Below are positions 1 through 5,685 of a stretch of DNA of 6,003 bases, piece by piece. The position numbers were made by a program, and so were the translations under genes. Source of the DNA: Gemmataceae bacterium (GTDB lineage Bacteria > Planctomycetota > Planctomycetia > Gemmatales > Gemmataceae). The stretch lies in the NCBI GenBank assembly GCA_026418875.1, contig JAOAAM010000484.1:1-6003 (forward strand). Reading direction: 5' to 3'. Under the pieces are notes generated by a model. It was not told the DNA's origin and did no database searches. It saw only the letters and a program-made list of their open reading frames with translations. Within the stretch, counting starts at the first letter, position 1. Each line of letters begins with the position of its first letter.

Positions 1-917
1 CGTCGAACCCGGTCGTTAGGACGTTGACATTGCACAGATACTTCAAGTTGCCACGGCGGAAGCGGTGCAAGGTGCGATCCCGCTCCGCGACCGCCATCTC
101 GCCGGTGACGAAGCCGCACTCTTGACTATGCCTCTCGCGCAGCATCCGCACGACGTGCTGACCGTGCCGGATGCCGCTGGCGAAGATCAGCACTGCCTTG
201 CGGTCGCGGGTGCAAGCCACGATCTCGTGGCACGCTGCCTCGACGAGGCGGTCGTCGTCCATGAGGTCTTCCATCTCGTCGGCGACGAACTCGCCGGCCC
301 GCACGTGCAGCCGGTCGAAGTCCGCTTTGGCGATCCCGGCCTTGGTGACCAGCGGGCAGAGGTATCCTTGCACGATCAACTCGCGCACGCCGACCTCGAA
401 GCAGACATGGTTGAGGAACCCGTCCGGGGTGCAGATCGGGCCGGCTTTCTGGCGGAACGGCGTGGCGGTGAAGCCGACGACACGCAGGTGCGGATTGATC
501 ACCTTGGCGTCGGCCAGGAATTGGCGGTACATGCCGTCGCCGTCGGGCGGGAGCATGTGGGCCTCGTCGATCACCACCAGATCGAACGGCTCGAACTCGC
601 ACGCCCGCTGGTAGACCGATTGAATCCCAGCCACGATCACCGGCGGCGTCCGGTCGCGGCGTTTGAGGCCCGCCGAGTAGAGGCCAAACCGAACCTCGGG
701 GCAGATGCGGGTGAGCTTGTCGGCGGTCTGTTCCAAGAGTTCCTTGACGTGGGCCAGGACCAGCACCCGGCCTTGCCAGCGGGTGATGGCATCCTTGCAG
801 ATCGCGGCTATCACCGGCGTCTTGCCGCCGGCGGTGGGGATGACGACGCACGGGTTGTCATCCCGCGTCCGCAGGTAGTTGCTGACCGCACGCTTGCCTC
901 AAAGTTGGTGCGCTCAT
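1..917 (-). pseudogene. SF2 DEAD/DEAH helicase (RadD-like), frameshifted near the start and cut by the window edge
   Basis: An ATP-dependent superfamily 2 helicase that would act on DNA, probably in replication or recombination of the host element. The open frame on the minus strand runs from about 898 to the window edge. It shows motif I PTAGGKT (838-818), the Walker B box VVIDEAH with DEAH at 568-557, motif III-like GFTATPF, and a second RecA-like domain ending in motif V (NVNVLTTGFD) at the edge. Motif VI lies outside the window. The open frame has no start and is preceded by a TGA (901-899). A plausible N-terminus, MSAPTLR, starts at ATG 917 in another frame. Joining it to KRAVSNYLRTRDD requires about 8 missing bases that would encode the family's PYQ (Q-motif). 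I infer an 8-base deletion that breaks the gene and removes the adenine-contacting glutamine. A sequencing error is the alternative. No good ribosome site precedes 917. The family call is firm; the exact lesion is inferred. Confidence 0.85.
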
Positions 918-955
918 CGTCGGATTATGGATTGTTCGACTGTAAAATCTAACGT

Positions 956-965
956 CTACCGGTAG
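956..965. promoter_or_regulatory. Perfect 10-bp palindrome upstream of the HNH gene, possible operator
   Basis: CTACCGGTAG is its own reverse complement and sits 35 bases before the ATG at 1001, just after a -10-like TAAAAT (943-948). No convincing -35 box lies at the right distance. It could be an operator or a relic of the insertion junction. Chance occurrence is also possible. Confidence 0.25.
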
Positions 966-990
966 TGCACGCTGATTGAAGCAGCGCTTT

Positions 991-994
991 GGAG
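991..994 (+). promoter_or_regulatory. Ribosome binding site deciding the HNH gene start
   Basis: GGAG lies six bases before ATG 1001. This favours that ATG over the in-frame TTG at 989, which overlaps the site. Confidence 0.55.
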
Positions 995-1000
995 CAGCGA

Positions 1001-1405
1001 ATGCCCCTCGAACGGAACTGTTACCTCTGCGACAAGTCACTCAAATATAACTCCACGAACCAAGAGGCTCAGAAGGAAGACCTCCCGTTAACGGACGACA
1101 CCCACGACCCGGCGGCAAAATCTGAAGCCCACTACGGCCACATCGGTGGCAAACGCTCCCGCAAGGAGTTTGCCAAGCTTTCGAGTGGTGCATGGCAAAA
1201 GATGGGCGTCAAAAACCCGAGCGGAAGCGTGATTCTGTGTTACGAGTGCCACGAAGTCGTCCTTCATAACCCCGTTTTCTCCGAATCACAACTAGAGATG
1301 CTGAAGAAGCTATTTTCCGGGAAGTCGTTTGAGGATCGAGTTATAGTCCTCAATCGTATTATCGAAGAAGGTCTGAGAGTTCTCAACAACCAGTACAACC
1401 AGTAG
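1001..1405 (+). CDS. HNH-endonuclease-like zinc-binding protein
   Basis: A 134-residue protein and the only plus-strand gene in the main block. It has a Cys-x2-Cys knuckle near the N-terminus (Cys7, Cys10), a central HYGHIGG segment (His44, His47) and a second knuckle CYECHEVVLHNP (Cys80, Cys83, His84, His89, Asn90). This spacing of two CxxC pairs around a GHI segment matches the treble-clef zinc fold of HNH nucleases, so metal-dependent DNA cleavage is a reasonable guess. A purely structural zinc protein remains possible. The C-terminal 35 residues look helical. ATG 1001 is chosen for its GGAG ribosome site; TTG 989 would add four residues. The coding sequence is visibly richer in A/T than its neighbours, and its TAG coincides with the point where the opposing ATPase gene loses homology. 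Both suggest recent arrival. I do not recognise the exact family. Confidence 0.7.
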   Translation: MPLERNCYLCDKSLKYNSTNQEAQKEDLPLTDDTHDPAAKSEAHYGHIGGKRSRKEFAKLSSGAWQKMGVKNPSGSVILCYECHEVVLHNPVFSESQLEMLKKLFSGKSFEDRVIVLNRIIEEGLRVLNNQYNQ

Positions 1406-1742
1406 GGCCGCCGTCGACCTTCTCGATGGAGCTGACGCCGTACTGGCCGCAGAGCTTGTCCCAGATGAGGCGTTCCAGCCAATCGAGCGAGTCGATCACG
1501 ACGGTCTCGTAGTCGTGCGGCTGGCTGCGGAGATCGGTGATGGCCGCGAGTACCTCGTCGAGGGTGGCAGCGAGAAGGAACTTGGCGCAGTCGATCTCGT
1601 CCTGGCCGTCCTCGGTGGGGACGAAGATCGGCTTGGGAGCCTGGGAGCCGAAGGTTGTCTTGCCGATACCCTCGGGACCGTACAGCAGGATGCGCGGCGG
1701 TTTGGGGGTGCGGCCACGGTGGACGCGGGCAAGTAAGCTCAT
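1383..1742 (-). pseudogene. AAA_24-type (phage nucleotide-binding) ATPase, C-terminal half replaced
   Basis: The N-terminal part of a P-loop ATPase of the type carried by phages and integrative elements (AAA_24, related to RecA/Sak4-like recombination ATPases). Walker A is GPEGIGKTT (residues 22-30) and a Walker B-like strand is ETVVIDSLDWLE (79-90). Family-like sequence runs to SSIEKVDGG (about residue 112, base 1407), where relatives continue with a glycine- and tyrosine-rich loop and another hundred or more residues. Here the frame continues with seven unrelated codons (PTGCTGC) read antisense through the end of the HNH gene, then stops. The protein is therefore about half length and probably inactive. 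Its ATG overlaps the stop of the upstream gene in an ATGA, indicating coupled translation. The truncation point is inferred from remembered family sequences. Confidence 0.8.
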
Positions 1743-1963
1743 GCCGTCATCTCCACGGGCTGCGGGCCGGATCGGTCAATGACGTAGGTTCGCCGGGGGC
1801 GGTCGAGCCGGTGCGCTGCGTCGAGGCGGACTCGGGAATTGCCATGCAGGCTCTGGGTGGTCCAGAGGGCCGACAGCAGCGAGGCCGCGACCTCCTCGAG
1901 CGGGACCTGGGGCGGGAAGGAGTCGCGGTCGGATTCCCCGGGCATGCCCCGTCTATTCCTCAT
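1739..1963 (-). CDS. Small conserved element protein of unknown function
   Basis: A 74-residue protein between the sigma-like factor and the ATPase, starting 16 bases after the sigma stop and overlapping the ATPase start by four bases (ATGA). All three are probably one transcript. The core, from SDRDSFPPQVP (residues 11-21) through an amphipathic stretch (EEVAASLLSALW, 23-34) to a basic patch and RRTYVIDRSGP (57-67), resembles small proteins I associate with this position in planctomycete elements. It shows no known catalytic motif, membrane segment or signal peptide. Start at 1963 is chosen for AGAGG six bases upstream; ATG 1945 is the alternative. The tail QPVEMTA may be shorter than in relatives, so a degraded C-terminus is possible. 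Function is not deducible. Confidence 0.6.
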   Translation of the reverse strand: MRNRRGMPGESDRDSFPPQVPLEEVAASLLSALWTTQSLHGNSRVRLDAAHRLDRPRRTYVIDRSGPQPVEMTA

Positions 1964-1969
1964 GCCGGG

Positions 1970-1974
1970 CCTCT
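1970..1974 (-). promoter_or_regulatory. Ribosome binding site for the small gene starting at 1963
   Basis: Read on the minus strand this is AGAGG, six bases before ATG 1963. It favours that start over ATG 1945. Confidence 0.55.
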
Positions 1975-1979
1975 ATTTG

Positions 1980-2639
1980 TTATCTACCCGGTCCGTTGGT
2001 GAGTTGACGCAGGCCGGCGAGATCATCCCGCAGCCCTTTGTCCTCGAAGGTGCGGCGGAGGGGCTCCAGGCGTCGCAGCAGGGTGGTGCGGGGCAGGCCG
2101 AGGTCGCGGGCGACTTGTGAGACGGAGGCGTGCTTGAGCCGTTCGGCCAGATCCTGGAGATCTTCGGGCAGGTTCAGGAGTACGTCGGCCACGTCGGCGG
2201 CGAGTTGCGCTCGCTCCTCGTCGCTGCGTGACTCACGGCCGAGTCGGGCGTCCTGCCCGCGTCGGCTGACCGTCTCGGCCAGTTCGACCGGGCCGTGGTC
2301 GGGCGTTTCGATTGGGAGGTGGAGCGAGGCGATTCGCCGGTGATCGCGCTTCTCGGCTTGCTTGTGCCGCAGGAGGCTGGCGGCGTGGCGCTCGATCAGC
2401 GTGGTGACGAAGGCGTGCCACGGGGCCGCCGCGGGGTCGAAAGCCGTAAGCTGCTTGAGCAGCTTGAGGGAGAGTTCCTGCTCGAGGTCGGCGTGGTCAC
2501 TTTGGGTGAAGCCGGCCCGGCCGATGAGCTGCCGGGCCTTGCGGCGGATCAGACGCCGAGCGAAGGCGTCGAGGTGTCGGGGAGTGGCGGATGCGGAAGC
2601 CTTGGCGGAACTGGAAGCGGAGGGTTGTTTGTGAGTCAT
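1980..2639 (-). CDS. Sigma-70-like RNA polymerase sigma factor (element-borne)
   Basis: A 219-residue protein with the layout of a small sigma-70 family factor. A Ser/Ala-rich N-terminal tail (residues 4-20) is followed by a region 2-like block (about 22-105): basic RRLIRRKARQLIG, then DHADLEQELSLKLLKQLTAFDP and the WHAFVTTLIERHAASLLR helix. A linker leads to region 4 (about 145-200), where LPEDLQDLAERLKHASVSQV and ARDLGLPRTTLLRRLEPLRR form a helix-turn-helix for -35 recognition. It would direct RNA polymerase to specific promoters, perhaps the element's own. ATG 2639 (MTHKQ) is preferred over an upstream in-frame TTG at 2741, which would run through the terminator and leader and add an implausible Cys/His-rich segment. 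A weak GGGA precedes the ATG. It heads a probable operon with the small gene and the ATPase. It could instead be a sigma-like DNA-binding regulator. Confidence 0.75.
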   Translation of the reverse strand: MTHKQPSASSSAKASASATPRHLDAFARRLIRRKARQLIGRAGFTQSDHADLEQELSLKLLKQLTAFDPAAAPWHAFVTTLIERHAASLLRHKQAEKRDHRRIASLHLPIETPDHGPVELAETVSRRGQDARLGRESRSDEERAQLAADVADVLLNLPEDLQDLAERLKHASVSQVARDLGLPRTTLLRRLEPLRRTFEDKGLRDDLAGLRQLTNGPGR

Positions 2640-2654
2640 GTTCCCAAGCCTGAA

Positions 2655-2697
2655 CGGGTGGTGTTTTCTGCCGTGCCCGTGGCACAGCGACCACCCG
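2655..2697 (-). promoter_or_regulatory. Nested stem-loop in the leader of the sigma-like gene
   Basis: A perfect 8-bp inverted repeat (CGGGTGGT at 2655-2662, ACCACCCG at 2690-2697) encloses a second hairpin, GTGCC-CGT-GGCAC (2673-2685). The structure ends 15 bases before ATG 2639 and has no T-run, so it is not an ordinary terminator. A leader RNA structure or an operator for autoregulation are both possible. Confidence 0.4.
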
Positions 2698-2724
2698 CCG
2701 GCGGAGTTGCAGGACCGGGGCGTG

Positions 2725-2759
2725 AAAAAAGAGCGGCACAACCGAAGTCGCCGTGCCGC
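2725..2759 (-). terminator. Rho-independent terminator of the TIGR04255 operon
   Basis: Read on the minus strand, GCGGCAC (2759-2753) pairs perfectly with GTGCCGC (2739-2733). Two G-U pairs and one C-G pair can extend the stem inward, and it is followed by TCTTTTTT. It lies about 70 bases after the stop of the last cargo gene and before the sigma-like gene, so it separates two transcription units. On the plus strand there is no T-run after the stem. Confidence 0.82.
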
Positions 2760-2829
2760 GGTTCGATCAAGAACGACCTGTATCGATTTGAATTCATTCA
2801 GTTCGCCACCCCAAAAGAAATCAGAGAGT

Positions 2830-3276
2830 CTACTTACTCTCGATGCTAGGACGTCGCAAGATGTTCTCCTCCATGCTCGCTTCGGTGGCCAGTTTGTACT
2901 TGATAGGAGTGAAGCGGACCTTATCAGACTGATAAGCAGCAGCGGTTAACTCGGGGATTACAACATGTCCCCGCACCCGGTGATCTGGCTTACTGACCAC
3001 GGAGAGCCCCAGGGACTTAAGCAAGGATACCGATACCCGCACGATCCCATATTCATCCTGACGCTCAGGAGGGACGGTCGCCAGCACGTCGGACGGATCA
3101 GTCAGACAAGCCAGTCGATAGAAACTGATCCCATCCGTATCTGGGTCGCGGCCTTTTACTCTCGGCTCGAAAGCATTTGGGGAGATGACAGGAACTTTGT
3201 CCGTGCGAAACATCTCCCGCCGGACGCGGCGAAGCAGCCACTCGTCGTCGGTGATGGGATCGGCCTCGGATTTCAT
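2830..3276 (-). CDS. Conserved hypothetical protein, third gene of the TIGR04255 cassette
   Basis: A 148-residue, soluble, charged protein without membrane segments or a signal peptide. Visible features are an N-terminal ITDDEWLLRRV (8-18), a central DTDGISFYRLACLTDP (46-61), EYGIVRVSVSLLKSLGL (75-91) and GHVVIPEL (103-110). I recall small proteins with this layout (DDE-x-LLRRV, DGISVYR, GHVVIPE) as uncharacterised neighbours in accessory clusters, but cannot name a domain. The compact strand pattern and the GHVVIPE segment suggest a small binding or toxin/immunity-like fold, which is speculation. It starts 40 bases after the preceding gene's stop with a weak ribosome site, so it probably relies on the operon transcript. 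The terminator at 2759-2725 closes the unit. Confidence 0.72.
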   Translation of the reverse strand: MKSEADPITDDEWLLRRVRREMFRTDKVPVISPNAFEPRVKGRDPDTDGISFYRLACLTDPSDVLATVPPERQDEYGIVRVSVSLLKSLGLSVVSKPDHRVRGHVVIPELTAAAYQSDKVRFTPIKYKLATEASMEENILRRPSIESK

Positions 3277-3316
3277 GATCGCACCATCCGGCTGGCGCGC
3301 TGACCCGTCCCGGAGG

Positions 3317-3751
3317 CTACGGACTGCGAGTGAGGCGGACGACCGTGGTTGCGTCTGAGCCTTTCGGCACCCATCGCCACTCAGCCTCGAGAGGAGACAT
3401 TACCTCGAGCTCCCCATATCCCAAGGGGTTATGCCACTCGAAATAGACGGTTCCATTTACGCTCGCGAGCACTCGGTCGGCTGGCGGATACCCCCTCGTC
3501 TTCAGATACTGAGCCAGTCGGATGGCTCCATCGACCAGACCAGGAGGCGGGGCCTCGGTCCCCTCGCCATCCCAGTTATCTTCCAGTTGGCGGATGCGGT
3601 GCAGTTCGTCGATCAACTGGGGCCAGGTGTGGGCGTAGTCGTCATCGATCTTCGAATAAAAAGGAGCATCTCCGATACCGGACGCAGACCAAGGAGGGTC
3701 TGCTAAAGTGAATGCCGACGCACCGCGGGCGGATTGCGTGACCAGACTCAT
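3317..3751 (-). CDS. Conserved hypothetical protein, second gene of the TIGR04255 cassette
   Basis: A 144-residue soluble protein of unknown function. The conserved-looking core runs from HRIRQLEDNWDGEGTEAPPP (residues 51-70) through LVDGAIRLAQYLKTRGYPPADRV (72-94) to SVNGTVYFEWHNP (97-109) and GELEVMSP (113-120). The NWDGEG-APPP helix followed by a strand series ending in EW and a charged strand is a pattern I associate with small uncharacterised proteins in accessory loci. No catalytic motif is evident. ATG 3751 is chosen because it forms an ATGA with the stop of the TIGR04255 gene (3750-3748), and a GGGGA lies about eight bases before it. An in-frame TTG at 3766 would add five residues. 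The coupling suggests the two proteins are made in fixed ratio and may work together. Confidence 0.78.
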   Translation of the reverse strand: MSLVTQSARGASAFTLADPPWSASGIGDAPFYSKIDDDYAHTWPQLIDELHRIRQLEDNWDGEGTEAPPPGLVDGAIRLAQYLKTRGYPPADRVLASVNGTVYFEWHNPLGYGELEVMSPLEAEWRWVPKGSDATTVVRLTRSP

Positions 3752-4563
3752 GGCTTTTGTCCCCAACGCTTCTTGGCCTCGTCAGACACGACCCGGAGAA
3801 AAGTCCCCACAGCCACGTGGTGTCCCAGGTCGAGGCCGGCGCGAAGTGCCTCCATTCCGCCTTTTTCTACCGGACCGCGCGCGGTCATCTGCAGTAGCAG
3901 GGCGTCCCGCTGATCATCCCCAAAACGCCCCGGTCCGGCGGCGATATGCAACCGACCCCGCTGCGGTTGAATCTCGTAACTCCACTCCGCCGCTCGGTGT
4001 TCCAGCACAAGGTCCAGGCCGTCGGTCGAAAAGAGCTGACCAAACAAGCCCGGCAGGAACGTGGCCCAATCCGCTGGCGTGGTCCAGTATTCCTCCATGG
4101 GAAAGGCATCGATGTACGTCAACTCCCATTGGTTCAGGGCCAGCTCTCCAACGCCTGTCCTCTCCACGAACGCGGCAAAGCGGGCGAACATCTCCTCAAA
4201 CTCGCCGATCAGCCTCTTGTAACTCGGGTAGAATCCCTCCCGCTTCCTCCAGTTCAAGTGGAAGCGAGTCGCCTGGATCTGCAAGAGACGGTCCTTGTTC
4301 TTGTGCCCTAGCAGGAATCGACCAGGAAGCCGGATTGATTCGAGTCGCAATTGCAATCCTTGGGAGGTTCTCCATTTGGGACGACCGAACAACTCAAACT
4401 GATCCTCGAGTAGCGGCCCATCCGCGGGTTCCGTCCAGTCCTCCCCCAGTTGCTTCCAGAACAGTCCGAAGTGGCCAGCAGTCAGCTTGGGCAGCGGGGA
4501 AAACTGAACACCAAGTACTAGTTCGACGATGGGCGGGTCGACAAATTCAAGTGTGTCTACCAT
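3748..4563 (-). CDS. TIGR04255 family protein (sporadically distributed, function unknown)
   Basis: A 271-residue protein matching the family's signature from end to end: an N-terminal EFVDPPIVELVLGVQFSPL (6-24), LLQIQATRFHLNWRKREG (93-110), a helical FEEMFARFAAFVE segment (122-134), NQWELTYIDAFP (144-155), and a C-terminal GHHVAVGTFLRVVSDEAKKRW (247-267), the place where relatives have an HxW-like strand then a final helix and Trp. The family is patchily distributed in bacteria and has no established function. No nuclease, ATPase or membrane motif is visible. ATG 4563 is preferred because relatives begin just before the PPIVE strand; an upstream in-frame TTG (4602) would add 13 residues and has no ribosome site. 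It heads the three-gene cargo operon and its stop overlaps the next start. Confidence 0.88.
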   Translation of the reverse strand: MVDTLEFVDPPIVELVLGVQFSPLPKLTAGHFGLFWKQLGEDWTEPADGPLLEDQFELFGRPKWRTSQGLQLRLESIRLPGRFLLGHKNKDRLLQIQATRFHLNWRKREGFYPSYKRLIGEFEEMFARFAAFVERTGVGELALNQWELTYIDAFPMEEYWTTPADWATFLPGLFGQLFSTDGLDLVLEHRAAEWSYEIQPQRGRLHIAAGPGRFGDDQRDALLLQMTARGPVEKGGMEALRAGLDLGHHVAVGTFLRVVSDEAKKRWGQKP

Positions 4564-4648
4564 CGTCTGCCCGATCCTAGGATTGGTCCTGTCGTAATCC
4601 AATTCTGCGCAGAGACGTGCAAGGATCTCTTAATGCCTTAGCGCTTAA

Positions 4649-4654
4649 ATTATA
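4649..4654 (-). promoter_or_regulatory. -10 box (TATAAT) for the TIGR04255 operon
   Basis: The minus strand reads a consensus TATAAT about 85 bases before ATG 4563, within an A/T-rich stretch (about 4630-4665) unlike its surroundings. No good -35 box is found at 15-18 bases, so an activator or alternative sigma factor may be needed. It abuts the end of the HTH gene, so the cargo operon can be transcribed separately from the recombinase-HTH unit. Confidence 0.45.
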
Positions 4655-4658
4655 GTTA

Positions 4659-5168
4659 TCAAAACACGGTCGGAATCGCGAGATTCGTGTACCGGTTGTT
4701 CGCGTCCCTTCGACTTATCTCGATGCGATTTAGAGGGTTGTGGCCTGGACCGGCGGTGCGGTTTTCGCCAGCAATTCGCTCCAACCGCCGGCGTTGTTTC
4801 CGCCAGTCCAGCGTCGTGGCGATCGGTTGCAGCGGACGCAGGTGGATCGGGTCACGGCCGTGGAGCGTGCGGGGCAGGAAGAGGATGGCCTCCTGGATGT
4901 CGGGGGCCAGGTTCAGGAGGTTCATGATCTGGCTGACGCGGGCGCGGGTGACCTGGCCTAGCGCGGCCAATTCGGAGTAGCTCTCAAAGACGCCCTCGCG
5001 CAGCCGTCGCTCCAAGCGGATGGCGAGGGCCATCAACCGGGCCACCCGCGGCACCCGTCCCGGCTCGGTTTGCCGGTGCGGCCGAGGGCCATTTGCCAGC
5101 ACCTTGCGGCTGCCCCGGCCCTTGCGGTCGAAGCGGATGTCGCACTCGATGATCCACGTCGTCGTCAT
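4659..5168 (-). CDS. Recombinase-associated helix-turn-helix protein
   Basis: A 169-residue DNA-binding protein of the type found directly downstream of long serine recombinases in proteobacterial and planctomycete elements. It begins WIIECDIRFDRKGRG (5-19), continues through a basic linker and PGRVPRVARLMALAIRLE (36-53), then has an HTH at about 63-85 (SYSELAALG-VTRARVSQIMNLL). The conserved APDIQEAILFLPR (88-100) and GRDPIHLRPLQPIA (104-117) follow, as in relatives. The family core ends near LDWRKQRRRLERIAG (120-134). The last 35 residues look unrelated and may be read-through into foreign sequence. The ATG overlaps the recombinase stop in an ATGA, so translation was coupled. It may help the recombinase choose its site or control its expression; this is inference. 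Because its partner is broken, it is probably an orphan. Confidence 0.8.
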   Translation of the reverse strand: MTTTWIIECDIRFDRKGRGSRKVLANGPRPHRQTEPGRVPRVARLMALAIRLERRLREGVFESYSELAALGQVTRARVSQIMNLLNLAPDIQEAILFLPRTLHGRDPIHLRPLQPIATTLDWRKQRRRLERIAGENRTAGPGHNPLNRIEISRRDANNRYTNLAIPTVF

Positions 5169-5685
5169 GCGCTTGGCTCCCTACCTTGGCCCCACCGCTC
5201 ACACGCCAGCGTCTTGATGCCTGCGGGGCGGAAGACGATCGCCACCTTCTCCTTGGCCCCGTCGTAATCCACCCGCTCGGCCTCCTCGGCGTTGACCACC
5301 AGCCGGAAGCCCTGCGGATCCACGTCGTAGCCCAGGATGGGGTGGCCGCTGGCCCATTTGCCCTTGCGGCGCGTGGCGGCGATCTTGTCCCGCGTCCGTT
5401 CGCTGATGATCTCCCGCTCGAACGGGGCGATGGCAAGCTTGGTACGTCAGTGCCGGGACAACGCAGCCGCACCAGCCGGCCCATCGAGTTGGCGGTGTTG
5501 ACCGGCTGCGTGACGGAGACGAACGAGACGCGGTGCTTCTCGAACGTCTGCATCATCCGGGCGAAGTCTAGCAGCGAGCGGGACAGCCGATCGACCTTGT
5601 CGACGACCACGCCGTCGATTTTGCCCGCTTCGATGTCGGCGATTAGGCGCTTCAGGGCGGGCTGTTCCATGTTGCCGCCGGTGAG
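5165..5685 (-). pseudogene. Large serine recombinase remnant: N-truncated, frameshifted and internally deleted
   Basis: A remnant of a long serine recombinase that would have moved the element. The first part (5685 to about 5450) reads LTGGNMEQPALKRLIADIEA, then KIDGVVVDKVDRLSRSLLDF and on to NTANSMGRL, which is the second half of the catalytic domain. The N-terminal strand with the nucleophilic serine is absent, with homology beginning at TGGN (about 5682). After SMGRL about 50 bases, instead of the roughly 30 expected, separate it from FEREIISERTRDKIAATRRK in another frame, so it is shifted. The second part continues through GHPILGYDVDPQGF and VVNAEEAERV and then jumps to DYDGAKEKVAIVFRPAGIKT, which in relatives is the extreme C-terminus. 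The recombinase domain, zinc ribbon and coiled coil (over 300 residues in relatives) are gone. The stop (5167-5165) overlaps the HTH gene start. It cannot encode a working recombinase. Confidence 0.9.

Noticed and set aside
65..952. Long plus-strand open frame opposite the helicase (and another minus-strand frame at 126-851)
   Set aside because: Both are other-frame shadows of GC-rich coding DNA. The frame with DEAH, PTAGGKT and the SAT motif is the real one.
2640..2741. N-terminal extension of the sigma-like protein from TTG 2741
   Set aside because: It would translate through the hairpin leader and half of the terminator stem and adds a Cys/His-rich, non-family segment; ATG 2639 fits better.
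3708..4580. A 290-codon plus-strand open frame
   Set aside because: It lies antisense to the TIGR04255 gene, is rich in Arg/Pro/Ser with no recognisable motif, and the opposite strand matches a known family throughout.
4591..5271. An 11-base direct repeat (GTCGTAATCCA) at about 4591 and 5261
   Set aside because: A match this short is expected by chance in 6 kb, and the flanks do not extend.
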